A stretch of DNA of 64,000 nt from Kutzneria kofuensis. Lineage in GTDB: Bacteria; Actinomycetota; Actinomycetes; Mycobacteriales; Pseudonocardiaceae. The translations under genes and the position numbers were made by a program. Location of the stretch: the NCBI RefSeq assembly GCF_014203355.1, contig NZ_JACHIR010000001.1, forward strand, positions 1,366,038 through 1,430,037, given 5' to 3'. Positions 56,811 through 64,000 of this stretch are shown here, piece after piece; the first letter of the stretch is position 1; every line of letters begins with the position of its first letter. A model generated the notes under the pieces. That model made no database searches. It had not been told where the DNA came from and worked only from the letters and a program-made list of their open reading frames with translations.

Positions 56811-59800
56811 ATGAGCGCACCCCGACCCGCGCCGAGATGGGCAGCCGCGCTGCTCGGTCTCGGCCTGCTCGCGATGGGAGGGCCGGCGCTCGCCGCGAGC
56901 GCGCCGAGCGCTCCGTCACCCACCGCCGCGACGACCCCGACCGTCACGGCGAGCAGCGCCACCACCGGACAGCCGGCCGGCAAGATCGCCGACTCCGACC
57001 GCAACTCGTACTGGCAGAGCTCGGGCGCCGCGTTCCCGCAGTGGGCGCAGGTCGACCTGGGCAAGGTGAGCCGCATCGGCGGCGTGGTGATGAAGGTCCC
57101 CGCCGGCTGGGGCAGCCGCACCGAGACCCTCGCCGTGCAGGGCAGCAATGACGGCCGGGGCTACAGCACCATCGTCGGCTCGAAGCCGTACACGTTCGAC
57201 CCGAAGTCCGACAACACCGTGCGGGTCGACTTCGGCACGACCCTGTCCCGCTACGTCCGCGTCGAGATCACCGGCAACTCCGCCGGCCAGCAGGCCCAGC
57301 TGTCCGACCTCGAGGTCGTGCCGGCCGCCGTCGCCGCCACCAACCTGGCCGCCGGCAAGCCGATGACGTCCAGCGGCTCCGTGCAGAACTACGTGCCGGC
57401 CAACGCCAACGACGGCGACCAGAGCAGCTACTGGGAGAGCACGAACAACGCGTTCCCGCAGTGGCTGCAGGTCGACCTCGGGGCCTCGGTCAGCAGCACG
57501 CAGATCGTGCTCAAGCTGCCGACCGCCAACTGGGGCGCCCGCACCGAGACGCTGACCGTGCAGGGCAGCACCGACGGCAGCAACTTCTCCCAGCTCGTCG
57601 CCTCCGCCGGCTACACGTTCGACCCGGCGTCCAACAACACCGTGACGATCAACTACACCCCCGTCACCACCCGGTACCTGCGGCTGAACATCACCGGCAA
57701 CACCGGCTGGCCGGCCGGCCAGGTCTCGGAGTTCGAGGTGTACGGGCCGAGCGGCGGCGACACGCAGCCGCCGACCGCGCCGTCCAACCTCACCTACACG
57801 CAGCCGGCGTCCGGCCAGATCAAGCTCACCTGGAACGCCGCCACCGACAACGTGGGCGTCACCGGCTACGACGTCTACGCCAACAACTCGTTGCGCAGCA
57901 GCGTTTCCGGCACCACGCTGACCTACACCGACAACCAGCCGGACTCCGCGACCGTCACCTACTTCGTGCGGGCGCACGACGCGGCCGGCAACCAGTCGGC
58001 CAACAGCAACAGCGTCACCCGCACCGGCACCGGCAACCCCGGCTCGAACCTGGCCGTGGGCAAGCCGATCACCGCCTCGTCGACTACGCTGAACTTCGTC
58101 GCCACCAACGCCAACGACAACGACACCAGCACGTACTGGGAAGGCGCCGGCGGCACGTATCCGCAGACGCTGACCGTGCAGCTGGGGTCCAATGCGGACA
58201 CCAGCTCCGTGGTGGTGAAGCTGAACCCGGCCAGCATCTGGGGCCCGCGCACGCAGACCATCGAGGTGCTGGGCCGCGAGCAGAGCGGCTCCGGCTTCAC
58301 CAGCCTGGTGCCGGCCAAGAGCTACTCGTTCGACCCGGCCTCCGGCAACACGGTCACCATCCCGGTGTCCGCGCGCGTCGCCGACGTGCAGCTGAAGTTC
58401 ACCGCGAACTCCGGCGCGGGCGGCGGCCAGGCGGCCGAGTTCCAGGTGATCGGCGTGCCCGCGCCCAACCCGGACCTGACGATCACCGGGTCCTCGTGGA
58501 CGCCGTCGTCGCCGGTGGAGACGGACTCGATCACCGCCAGCGCGACCGTGAAGAACTCCGGCCCGTTGTCGGCCGGCGCCACGGACGTGAACTTCTACCT
58601 CGGCACGACCAAGGTCGGCACCGCGTCGGTCGGGGCGCTCGCCGCCGGCGCGTCCAGCACGGTCTCCGCGTCCATCGGCACCCGGGACGCCGGCTCGTAC
58701 CAGCTGACCGCGAAGGTGGACGAGGCCAACAAGGTCATCGAACAGAACGAGGCCAACAACTCCTACACCAACCCGACCGCGCTGGTGGTGACGCCGGTGC
58801 AGAGCAGCGACCTGGTGGCCACCACCAACTGGACGCCGGGCAACCCGTCCGCGGGCAACCCGGTCCAGTTCTCGGTGACGCTGAAGAACCAGGGCACCAT
58901 CGCGTCGGCCGGCGGCGCTCACGGCATCACCGTCAAGGTCGCCGACGCCGCCAGCGGATCCACGGTGGCGACGCTGACCGGCTCGTACAGCGGCGTGATC
59001 AACGCCGGCGCGACGGCCAGCCCGGTGACCGTCGGCAGCTGGACCGCGGCCAACGGCAACTACACCATCACCACCACGGTGGCCAACGACGCCAACGAGT
59101 TGCCGGTCAAGCAGGCCAACAACACCAGCACGTCCAACCTCTTCGTCGGCCGCGGCGCCAACATGCCGTACGACTCGTACGAGGCGGAAAGCGGTGTGCT
59201 GGGCGGCGGCGCGGCGGTGCTGAGTCCGAACCGGACGATCGGCGACCTCGCCGGCGAGGCGTCCGGCCGGCAGGCCGTCACGCTGAACCAGACCGGCGCG
59301 TCGGTGGAGTTCACCACCCGCGAGGCCACCAACACCCTGGTGACCCGGTTCTCCATCCCGGACGGCACGACGTCCACATTGGACATCTACGTGGACGGCA
59401 CGCTGCTCAAGCCGATCAGCCTGACCTCGCAGTACGCGTGGCTGTACGGCGCGGAGGCGTCGCCGGGCAACGACCCGGGCGCGGGCGGGCCGCGGCACAT
59501 CTACGACGAGGCCAACGTGCTGCTCGGCACCACGGTGCCGGCCGGCCACAAGATCCGGTTGCAGAAGGACGCCGCCAACTCCGGCACCTTCGCGATCGAC
59601 TTCATCAACCTGGAACTGGCCACCCCGCAGGCGAACCCGGACCCGGCGCACTACGCCGTGCCGGCCGGCTTCACCCAGCAGGACGTGCAGAACGCGTTCG
59701 ACAAGGTGCGCCAGGACAGCACCCTGACCGGCGTGTACCTGCCGGCCGGCGACTACTCGATCAGCTCCAAGATGACGATCTACGGCAAGGCGGTCACCGT

Positions 59801-60806
59801 CGTCGGCGCCGGCCCCTGGTACACCCGGTTCAACTCGCCGAGCGGCCAGACCAACACCGACGTCGGCATCGACATCCAGAGCAGCGCCAACGGGTCCAAG
59901 GTGTCCGGCGTCGCCTTCTTCGGCAACTGGACCAGCCGGCAGGACGGCCCGGGCAAGGTGTTCAACCTGACCAACGTCTCCAACGTCACGTTGGACAACA
60001 TCTGGATCGAGCACCAGATGTGCCTGTTCTGGGGCCAGAACGTGCAGAACATCACCATCTCCAACTCCCGGATCCGGGACACCTTCGCCGACGGCGTGAA
60101 CATGACCAACGGCAGCTCCAACAACCACATCGTCAACGACGAGGCCCGGTCCACCGGCGACGACAGCTTCGCCATGTTCGCCGCGACCGACGCCGGCGGC
60201 GGCAACGAGACCGGCAACGTGTTCGAGAACCTCACCGCCGTGCTGACCTGGCGGGCCGCCGGGTTCGCCGTGTACGGCGGCGAGGACAACACGTTCCGCA
60301 ACCTGTACGTGGCCGACATGCTGACCTACGCCGGGATCACGGTCAGCTCGCTCAACTTCGGCTACCCGATGCGGGACTTCGGGCCGGATCCGACCACGAT
60401 CCAGAACGTGTCGATCGTGCGGGCCGGCGGGCACTTCTGGGGCCAGCAGACCTTCCCGGGGATCTGGCTGTTCTCCGCCAACCAGAAGTTCCAGGGGATC
60501 AGGATCAGCGACGTCGACATCGTCAGCCCCACCTACAGCGGCATCATGTTCCAGACCGACTACGTCGGCGGGGCGCCGCTCAACCCGATCACCGACACCG
60601 TGCTGACCAACGTGTCCATCAGCGGCGCGCAGCAGAGCGGCGACGCCCTCAACGCCAAGTCCGGCTTCGGGATCTGGGCCAACGAGCTGCCCGAACCCGG
60701 CCAGGGCCCGGCGGTCGGTTCGGCGACGTTCACCAACCTGAAGCTGTCCAACAACTACATCGACATCAGGAACACGACCAGCACGTTCACCATCAACCGG
60801 AACTAG
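56811..60806 (+). CDS. Modular secreted alpha-glucanase, GH87-like
   Basis: 1331 residues. After the signal peptide come two tandem F5/8C-type carbohydrate-binding modules (about 40-170 and 175-315; both contain a YW, FPQW-QVDLG, GSRTETL/GARTETL pattern). An Fn3 domain (about 325-405), a third F5/8C module (about 415-555), two CARDB repeats (DLTITGSSWTPSSPVETDS and SDLVATTNWTPGNPSAGN) and a CBM35-like domain (DSYEAESGVLGGGAAVL) follow. The C-terminal beta-helix (about 950-1331) has DTFADGVNMTNGSSN and ARSTGDDSFAM. The Asp in ADG lies 23 residues before the DD pair, as I recall for GH87 mycodextranases and alpha-1,3-glucanases. It would attack fungal-wall or biofilm alpha-glucan. ATG at 56811. 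Confidence 0.85.
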   Translation: MSAPRPAPRWAAALLGLGLLAMGGPALAASAPSAPSPTAATTPTVTASSATTGQPAGKIADSDRNSYWQSSGAAFPQWAQVDLGKVSRIGGVVMKVPAGWGSRTETLAVQGSNDGRGYSTIVGSKPYTFDPKSDNTVRVDFGTTLSRYVRVEITGNSAGQQAQLSDLEVVPAAVAATNLAAGKPMTSSGSVQNYVPANANDGDQSSYWESTNNAFPQWLQVDLGASVSSTQIVLKLPTANWGARTETLTVQGSTDGSNFSQLVASAGYTFDPASNNTVTINYTPVTTRYLRLNITGNTGWPAGQVSEFEVYGPSGGDTQPPTAPSNLTYTQPASGQIKLTWNAATDNVGVTGYDVYANNSLRSSVSGTTLTYTDNQPDSATVTYFVRAHDAAGNQSANSNSVTRTGTGNPGSNLAVGKPITASSTTLNFVATNANDNDTSTYWEGAGGTYPQTLTVQLGSNADTSSVVVKLNPASIWGPRTQTIEVLGREQSGSGFTSLVPAKSYSFDPASGNTVTIPVSARVADVQLKFTANSGAGGGQAAEFQVIGVPAPNPDLTITGSSWTPSSPVETDSITASATVKNSGPLSAGATDVNFYLGTTKVGTASVGALAAGASSTVSASIGTRDAGSYQLTAKVDEANKVIEQNEANNSYTNPTALVVTPVQSSDLVATTNWTPGNPSAGNPVQFSVTLKNQGTIASAGGAHGITVKVADAASGSTVATLTGSYSGVINAGATASPVTVGSWTAANGNYTITTTVANDANELPVKQANNTSTSNLFVGRGANMPYDSYEAESGVLGGGAAVLSPNRTIGDLAGEASGRQAVTLNQTGASVEFTTREATNTLVTRFSIPDGTTSTLDIYVDGTLLKPISLTSQYAWLYGAEASPGNDPGAGGPRHIYDEANVLLGTTVPAGHKIRLQKDAANSGTFAIDFINLELATPQANPDPAHYAVPAGFTQQDVQNAFDKVRQDSTLTGVYLPAGDYSISSKMTIYGKAVTVVGAGPWYTRFNSPSGQTNTDVGIDIQSSANGSKVSGVAFFGNWTSRQDGPGKVFNLTNVSNVTLDNIWIEHQMCLFWGQNVQNITISNSRIRDTFADGVNMTNGSSNNHIVNDEARSTGDDSFAMFAATDAGGGNETGNVFENLTAVLTWRAAGFAVYGGEDNTFRNLYVADMLTYAGITVSSLNFGYPMRDFGPDPTTIQNVSIVRAGGHFWGQQTFPGIWLFSANQKFQGIRISDVDIVSPTYSGIMFQTDYVGGAPLNPITDTVLTNVSISGAQQSGDALNAKSGFGIWANELPEPGQGPAVGSATFTNLKLSNNYIDIRNTTSTFTINRN

Positions 60807-60821
60807 CGCGGCGACGTGGTC

Positions 60822-60852
60822 GGCCCCCGGCGGTGTCACCGCCGGGGGCCGG
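60822..60852 (+). terminator. Strong terminator after the GH87-like gene
   Basis: CGGCCCCCGGCGGT (60822-60835) pairs exactly with 60839-60852 across a three-base loop, 15 bp after the stop codon. Confidence 0.85.
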
Positions 60853-60899
60853 CCCGTGCCCGGCCGGCCGTTCAGCGGCACGCCGGCGTTCTGAACCTG

Positions 60900-61691
60900 T
60901 CACCCGGGCGGCTGATCCGGCGCTTTCCCCACCGCCGGGTCGGCGTAGATCACCAGCGTCTGGTCGGCCTGTTCGGCCAGGTGGAACGTGGTGTAGGCGT
61001 ACTCGACCACGCCGCGCCCGGGCGGCCGGAGCCGCTTGCGCCCGCTCTGCCGCACCTGCACGTCGTAGCGAGGCCACCAGGCCCGGACCTCGGCGCTGGC
61101 CTCGTGCAGCTCGTCGATCAGGGACGTGAACCGGGGTTCGTCGGCATGCCGGCCGGCCAGCGTGCGCAGCCGTGCGAGCAGTCCTCGCGCTTCGTGTTCC
61201 CAGTCGACCACCACGTGCCGGGCCACCGGTTCGGTGAACACCCAGCGGACGAAGTTCGGCCGCCGGTCGGTCGCGGTCAGGTTGGGGAACAGCTCGTCGG
61301 CGGCCAGGTTGTGGCTGAGCACGTCGTAGCTGTTGCCGATGATGTACGCCGGATTCGGCTGCAGCAGCAGCGGAACTGCGGCCGCCTCCGCTGACAGCTG
61401 CTCGTCGTCGGCGACGGCGGCGGGGGCGTGCCCGGCGAGGTGGAACAAATGGTCGCGCTCGTGCCGGTCCAGCCGCAACGCCTCGGCCAGCGCGGCCAGC
61501 ACCTGCTCCGACGCCCGGATGTCCCGGCCCTGCTCCAGGTACGTGTACCAGGTGGCGCTGATGCCGGCCAGCAGCGCCAGTTCCTCCCGGCGCAGCCCCG
61601 GCGTGCGGCGCCGGCCGGTGCCGGGCAGGCCGACATCGGCGGGGGTGAGCCGCTCCCGACGGCTGCGCAGGAAGAGGCCCAGCTCCTGCAT
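60900..61691 (-). CDS. XRE-family regulator with MmyB-like ligand domain
   Basis: 263 residues. The HTH RRRTPGLRREELALLAGISATWYTYLEQGRDIRAS and LAALAEALRLDRHERDHLFHLAG are the invariant start of the MmyB/MltR group. The C-terminal PAS-like domain contains YIIGNSYDVLSHNLAADELFP and RNFVRW-like NFVRWVFTEP, and ends in LRPPGRGVVEYAYTTFHLAEQADQTLVIY. These regulators are usually divergent from an SDR gene, exactly as here, and are thought to bind a fatty-acid-like ligand. ATG at 61691 with GGAGG four bases before. Confidence 0.9.
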   Translation of the reverse strand: MQELGLFLRSRRERLTPADVGLPGTGRRRTPGLRREELALLAGISATWYTYLEQGRDIRASEQVLAALAEALRLDRHERDHLFHLAGHAPAAVADDEQLSAEAAAVPLLLQPNPAYIIGNSYDVLSHNLAADELFPNLTATDRRPNFVRWVFTEPVARHVVVDWEHEARGLLARLRTLAGRHADEPRFTSLIDELHEASAEVRAWWPRYDVQVRQSGRKRLRPPGRGVVEYAYTTFHLAEQADQTLVIYADPAVGKAPDQPPG

Positions 61692-61702
61692 CACACCTCC
61701 AG

Positions 61703-61738
61703 TACCAGAATAAGCTCGCTCTGGATACCAGGCTAAGC
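61703..61738. promoter_or_regulatory. Direct repeats TACCAGNNTAAGC, probable XRE/MmyB operator
   Basis: TACCAGAATAAGC (61703-61715) and TACCAGGCTAAGC (61726-61738) agree at 11 of 13 positions and start 23 bp apart, about two helical turns. They fill the 65-bp divergent gap, so one protein can control both genes. Confidence 0.65.
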
Positions 61739-61756
61739 CCTCAGCACACTGGGGTC

Positions 61757-62485
61757 ATGTCAGGAATCGAGGGCAAGGTCGTGGCCATCACCGGCGCCAG
61801 CAGCGGGATCGGCGAGGCGACCGCACTGCTGCTGGCCGAACAGGGCGCGCGGTTGGTGCTCGGAGCCCGTCGCGAAGATCGACTCGCCGCGGTGACCGCC
61901 CGCATCGGCGGCGAGGCCGCGTGCCTCCGCACGGACGTGACCCGACGGGACGACCTGCACGCGCTGGTCGCCCTGGCCGGCGACCGGTTCGGCCGGCTGG
62001 ACGTGATGGTCAACAATGCGGGCGCGGGCCCGATCTCACCGCTGGACGATCTCCGGGTCGACGAGTGGGACCAGATGGTCGACGTCAACGTCAAGGGCCT
62101 GCTGCACGGGATCGCCGCCGCGCTGCCGGTGTTCCGGCGGCAGGGCGCCGGGCACTTCGTCACCACGGTGTCCACGGCCGCGTTCCGCATCGTGCCGGCG
62201 ATGGCGGTCTACGCCGGCACGAAGTTCGCCCAGCGGGCCATCTGCGAGGGCCTGCGCCAGGAAGCCGGCGACGCGCTGCGGGTCACCACGGTCTTGCCCG
62301 GCCCGATCGCCACCGCCTTCGGCGAGGCGTCGAGCAACCGTCACATCCGCGACCGGGTCACCCGGGAGCTGGGCCGGATCGCCATCGCCCCGGCCGCCGT
62401 CGCCCGGGCCATCGCCTTCGCCATCGAGCAGCCCGCGGACGTCGAGATGAACGAGATCGTGGTGCGGCCGACGGCCCAGGCCTAG
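61757..62485 (+). CDS. Short-chain dehydrogenase/reductase (MmyB-linked)
   Basis: 242 residues. TGASSGIGEATALLLAEQGA is the nucleotide motif, ARREDR indicates NADP(H), then VNNAGAG, the catalytic Ser in TTVSTAAFRIVPA and the Tyr/Lys in YAGTKFAQRAICEGLRQE. The C-terminal EQPADVEMNEIVVRPTAQ is typical of the clavaldehyde-dehydrogenase-like SDRs paired with MmyB regulators. Substrate unknown. ATG at 61757. Converges on the RHH gene with a 4-base overlap. Confidence 0.92.
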   Translation: MSGIEGKVVAITGASSGIGEATALLLAEQGARLVLGARREDRLAAVTARIGGEAACLRTDVTRRDDLHALVALAGDRFGRLDVMVNNAGAGPISPLDDLRVDEWDQMVDVNVKGLLHGIAAALPVFRRQGAGHFVTTVSTAAFRIVPAMAVYAGTKFAQRAICEGLRQEAGDALRVTTVLPGPIATAFGEASSNRHIRDRVTRELGRIAIAPAAVARAIAFAIEQPADVEMNEIVVRPTAQA

Positions 62486-62694
62486 CCGTCCTTCTCCTTG
62501 GGCTCCTTGGGCGGCCTTCCCCGACGGGGGATGCCGCCCACGCCGGACGGCATGCGGCCGGCGTCGACCAGGGCCTTGCGCAACAGGAACTCGATCTGGG
62601 CGTTGGCGCTGCGCAGCTCGTCCGCCGCCCAGCGGGCCAGGGCGTCGTGGACGGCGGGATCCAACCTGAGCAACACGCCCTTGCGCTCGGCCAC
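62482..62694 (-). CDS. Small ribbon-helix-helix-type DNA-binding protein
   Basis: 70 residues. GVLLRLDPAVHDALARWAADELRSANAQIEFLLRKAL has the strand-helix-helix pattern of RHH/Arc-type repressors, followed by a basic, Gly/Pro-rich tail (RRGRPPKEPKEKDG). GTG at 62694 with GAGGGGG upstream. No toxin gene adjoins it, so it is probably a stand-alone regulator. A GTGATA/TATCAC inverted repeat (62715-62746) in its promoter region could be an autoregulatory site. Confidence 0.82.
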   Translation of the reverse strand: MAERKGVLLRLDPAVHDALARWAADELRSANAQIEFLLRKALVDAGRMPSGVGGIPRRGRPPKEPKEKDG

Positions 62695-62863
62695 GGCACC
62701 CCCTCGACTGACGAGTGATACTGCCACTCTAGCATGTAGATATCACCTTCCCCGAAAGGTGACTAATTCACCGAAACCCTGGTACGGCGGTTGCCGATCG
62801 GCCACCATGCGATCAACGCGGCCGCACACCCCTGCCGGCCGCGCCGGACCTGGGGAGTCGCAG

Positions 62864-63667
62864 ATGCGCACCAGTCGAATCGCCGGTGTTGTCGCCGGCC
62901 TGTTACTCATCACCACCGCAACGACCACCGTCACCGCGAACGCGGCCACCGACCCTGACGACCCGGCCCTGCACTGGGCCGGCTCGCAGGTGGCCAAGCA
63001 CGAGGGCGCCGGCGCCGCGGGCTTCGCGCCGCTGGCCGGCCTGCCCGGCCTCGACGTCAGCCACTACCAGGGCAACGTGGACTGGGCCTCGGTGGCGGCC
63101 AAGGGCGCGAAGTTCGCCTACGTCAAGGCCACCGAGGGCACGACCTACACCGACCCGACCTTCGCCCACCAGTACAACGGAAGCTACAACGCGGGCCTGA
63201 TCCGCGGCGCCTACCACTTCGCCCGGCCGAACCTGTCGAGCGGCGCCGCCCAGGCCGACTACTTCGTCGCCCACGGCGGCGGCTGGTCCAAGGACGGCAA
63301 GACGCTGCCGCCCATGCTGGACATCGAGTACGCGCCCAGCGGCGACCAGTGCTACGGCCTGAGCCAGGCCTCGATGCGCAGCTGGATCCAGGCGTTCAGC
63401 AACGAGGTGCACGCCAAGACCACGCGCTACGCCACCGTGTACACGACCACCGACTGGTGGACGAAGTGCACCGGCAACTGGAGCGGGCTGAGCCAGACCA
63501 ACCCGCTGTTCATCGCCCGCTACAGCAGCAGCCCCGGCACCCTGCCCGCGGGCTGGGCCACCTGGACGTTCTGGCAGTTCGCGGACTCCGGCACGTTCCC
63601 GGGCGACCAGGACCAGTTCAACGGCTCGGCGACCCGCCTGCTCGCCCTGGCCAACAACACCGCCTGA
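62864..63667 (+). CDS. Secreted GH25 lysozyme-like muramidase
   Basis: 267 residues. The signal peptide (GVVAGLLLITTATTTVTANAA) ends near 28. The GH25 barrel: PGLDVSHYQGNVDWASV (Asp), KFAYVKATEGTTYTDPTF, IRGAYHFARPNLS and PPMLDIEYAP (catalytic Asp-x-Glu), then WTFWQFADSGTFPGDQDQFNGS. It cleaves the MurNAc-GlcNAc bond of peptidoglycan. ATG at 62864 with GGGGAG six bases before it. Monocistronic, followed by a perfect hairpin. Confidence 0.93.
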   Translation: MRTSRIAGVVAGLLLITTATTTVTANAATDPDDPALHWAGSQVAKHEGAGAAGFAPLAGLPGLDVSHYQGNVDWASVAAKGAKFAYVKATEGTTYTDPTFAHQYNGSYNAGLIRGAYHFARPNLSSGAAQADYFVAHGGGWSKDGKTLPPMLDIEYAPSGDQCYGLSQASMRSWIQAFSNEVHAKTTRYATVYTTTDWWTKCTGNWSGLSQTNPLFIARYSSSPGTLPAGWATWTFWQFADSGTFPGDQDQFNGSATRLLALANNTA

Positions 63668-63674
63668 GTGAGAC

Positions 63675-63705
63675 GGCAGGCCCCGCCCTGGGGGCGGGGC
63701 CTGCC
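63675..63705. terminator. Bidirectional terminator after the lysozyme gene
   Basis: GGCAGGCCCCGCCC (63675-63688) pairs exactly with 63692-63705 around three bases. It lies between the ends of two convergent genes. Confidence 0.85.
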
Positions 63706-63713
63706 GCGGGGGC

Positions 63714-64000
63714 TCAGCAGGACACGGGTTTCAGGGCGAAGTCGGCGGTCACCGACCTGCCCTTGCTGATCTTCACCTGCCGGGTCTGCGGCTGCCAGCC
63801 GTCCCGCGCGACGATCAACGTCAGCGGGTTGTTCCGGTTGTCCAGCCACAGCACGTAATTCCCGTTGGCGTCGGTCTTGAGCGTGTACGACGCCGCCCAG
63901 GTGTCGATCTGCACGGTCGCGCCCGGGATCGGCGCCGCGCCGCCCTTGCAGGCCAGGCCGGTCACCGTGCCGGTGATCTTGCCCCAGGTCGCGGGCGGTT
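63714..64000 (-). CDS. C-terminal end of a probable S8 protease with a carboxypeptidase-regulatory-like domain (partial)
   Basis: The frame is open from the window end to a TGA at 63714-63716; the start lies outside. The visible ~95 residues (TWGKITGTVTGLACKGG, IPGATVQIDTWAASYTLKTDANG, NYVLWLDNRNNPLTLIVARDGWQ) are a CarboxypepD_reg-like beta-sandwich. This form commonly closes large secreted subtilisin-family proteins of actinobacteria, and from memory the wording is very close to such proteins. The protease part itself is not in the window, so that assignment is inference. Confidence 0.7.
   Translation of the reverse strand, partial: PPATWGKITGTVTGLACKGGAAPIPGATVQIDTWAASYTLKTDANGNYVLWLDNRNNPLTLIVARDGWQPQTRQVKISKGRSVTADFALKPVSC

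Noticed and set aside
56916-60881. A 1321-codon open frame antisense to the GH87-like gene
   Set aside because: High GC makes the antisense frame open; its product is low-complexity Arg/Val/Gly/His sequence, whereas the plus strand encodes clear domains.
1-64000. CRISPR arrays, tRNA or rRNA genes, transposases
   Set aside because: None recognised: no regularly spaced repeats with unique spacers, no cloverleaf or CCA-ending gene that I could find by eye, and no DDE transposase or integrase frame.

Overview
The window is high-GC actinobacterial DNA. The genes are packed, often with ATGA, GTGA or TGATG overlaps and frequent GTG starts. Typical actinobacterial content includes Tat-exported proteins, DUF3040 and DUF6292 proteins, XRE/MmyB-type regulators, an SCP1.201-like deaminase with an Imm1 partner, and an ABC sugar importer encoded without its own ATPase. 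A large soil actinomycete, probably of the Pseudonocardiaceae (Kutzneria or Amycolatopsis type), is my best guess; no rRNA or other taxonomic marker is present to prove it.

Layout. 0-9.2 kb: steroid-dehydrogenase-like flavoprotein, DUF4287/DUF5655 protein, an F420-type oxidoreductase coupled to an SRPBCC protein, and an HxlR regulator. An 85-bp palindrome separates these from a macrolide-type glycosyltransferase, TetR, AraC, an N-terminally short P450 and a YrdC/Sua5 protein. 9.3-12.4 kb: LysR regulator divergent from a diaminopropionate-ammonia-lyase-like enzyme and an M20 hydrolase. 12.3-20.4 kb: SnoaL/TetR divergon, an OmpR-type two-component system, VanZ and serine hydrolase, an SDR-AKR-TetR operon and a stand-alone trpC. 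20.7-34.5 kb: a nine-gene glycan-utilisation locus (enolase-superfamily dehydratase, GH27, two sugar permeases, GH95, acetyl esterase, binding protein, GH36, GntR) with a divergent AraC regulator.

34.6-37.4 kb is a decaying or mis-assembled stretch. It holds an Imm1-like immunity gene next to a frameshifted deaminase toxin, a nucleotidyltransferase with an extra G in a homopolymer, and a YdeI-like gene split by an exact 17-bp tandem duplication. 37.4-42 kb: two HATPase (anti-sigma-type) proteins and a DUF6292 gene with a SigB/SigF-like promoter, a DUF2157-type membrane protein, and a DUF4037 gene missing its middle. 42-48 kb: secreted proteins, alginate lyase, GtrA, FGGY kinase, a MDMPI-like protein and a large Tat substrate.

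48.2-53 kb: a two-component system flanked by two glycine-rich membrane proteins, a DUF5666 protein and a GT39-type glycosyltransferase. All three promoter regions carry CACAG repeats spaced mostly 9-13 bp apart, so this looks like one regulon. 53-64 kb: secreted phosphoesterase, hydrolase/TetR divergon, patatin, a 1331-residue modular GH87-type alpha-glucanase, an XRE/SDR divergon with direct-repeat operators, an RHH protein, a GH25 lysozyme and the C-terminus of a probable subtilisin.

The main functional themes are extracellular polysaccharide breakdown and uptake, envelope sensing and modification, and many small regulator/enzyme divergons. The observations most worth following are the CACAG regulon, the 85-bp nested palindrome, and the cluster of three independently frameshifted genes that includes a deaminase toxin with an altered zinc-ligand motif.
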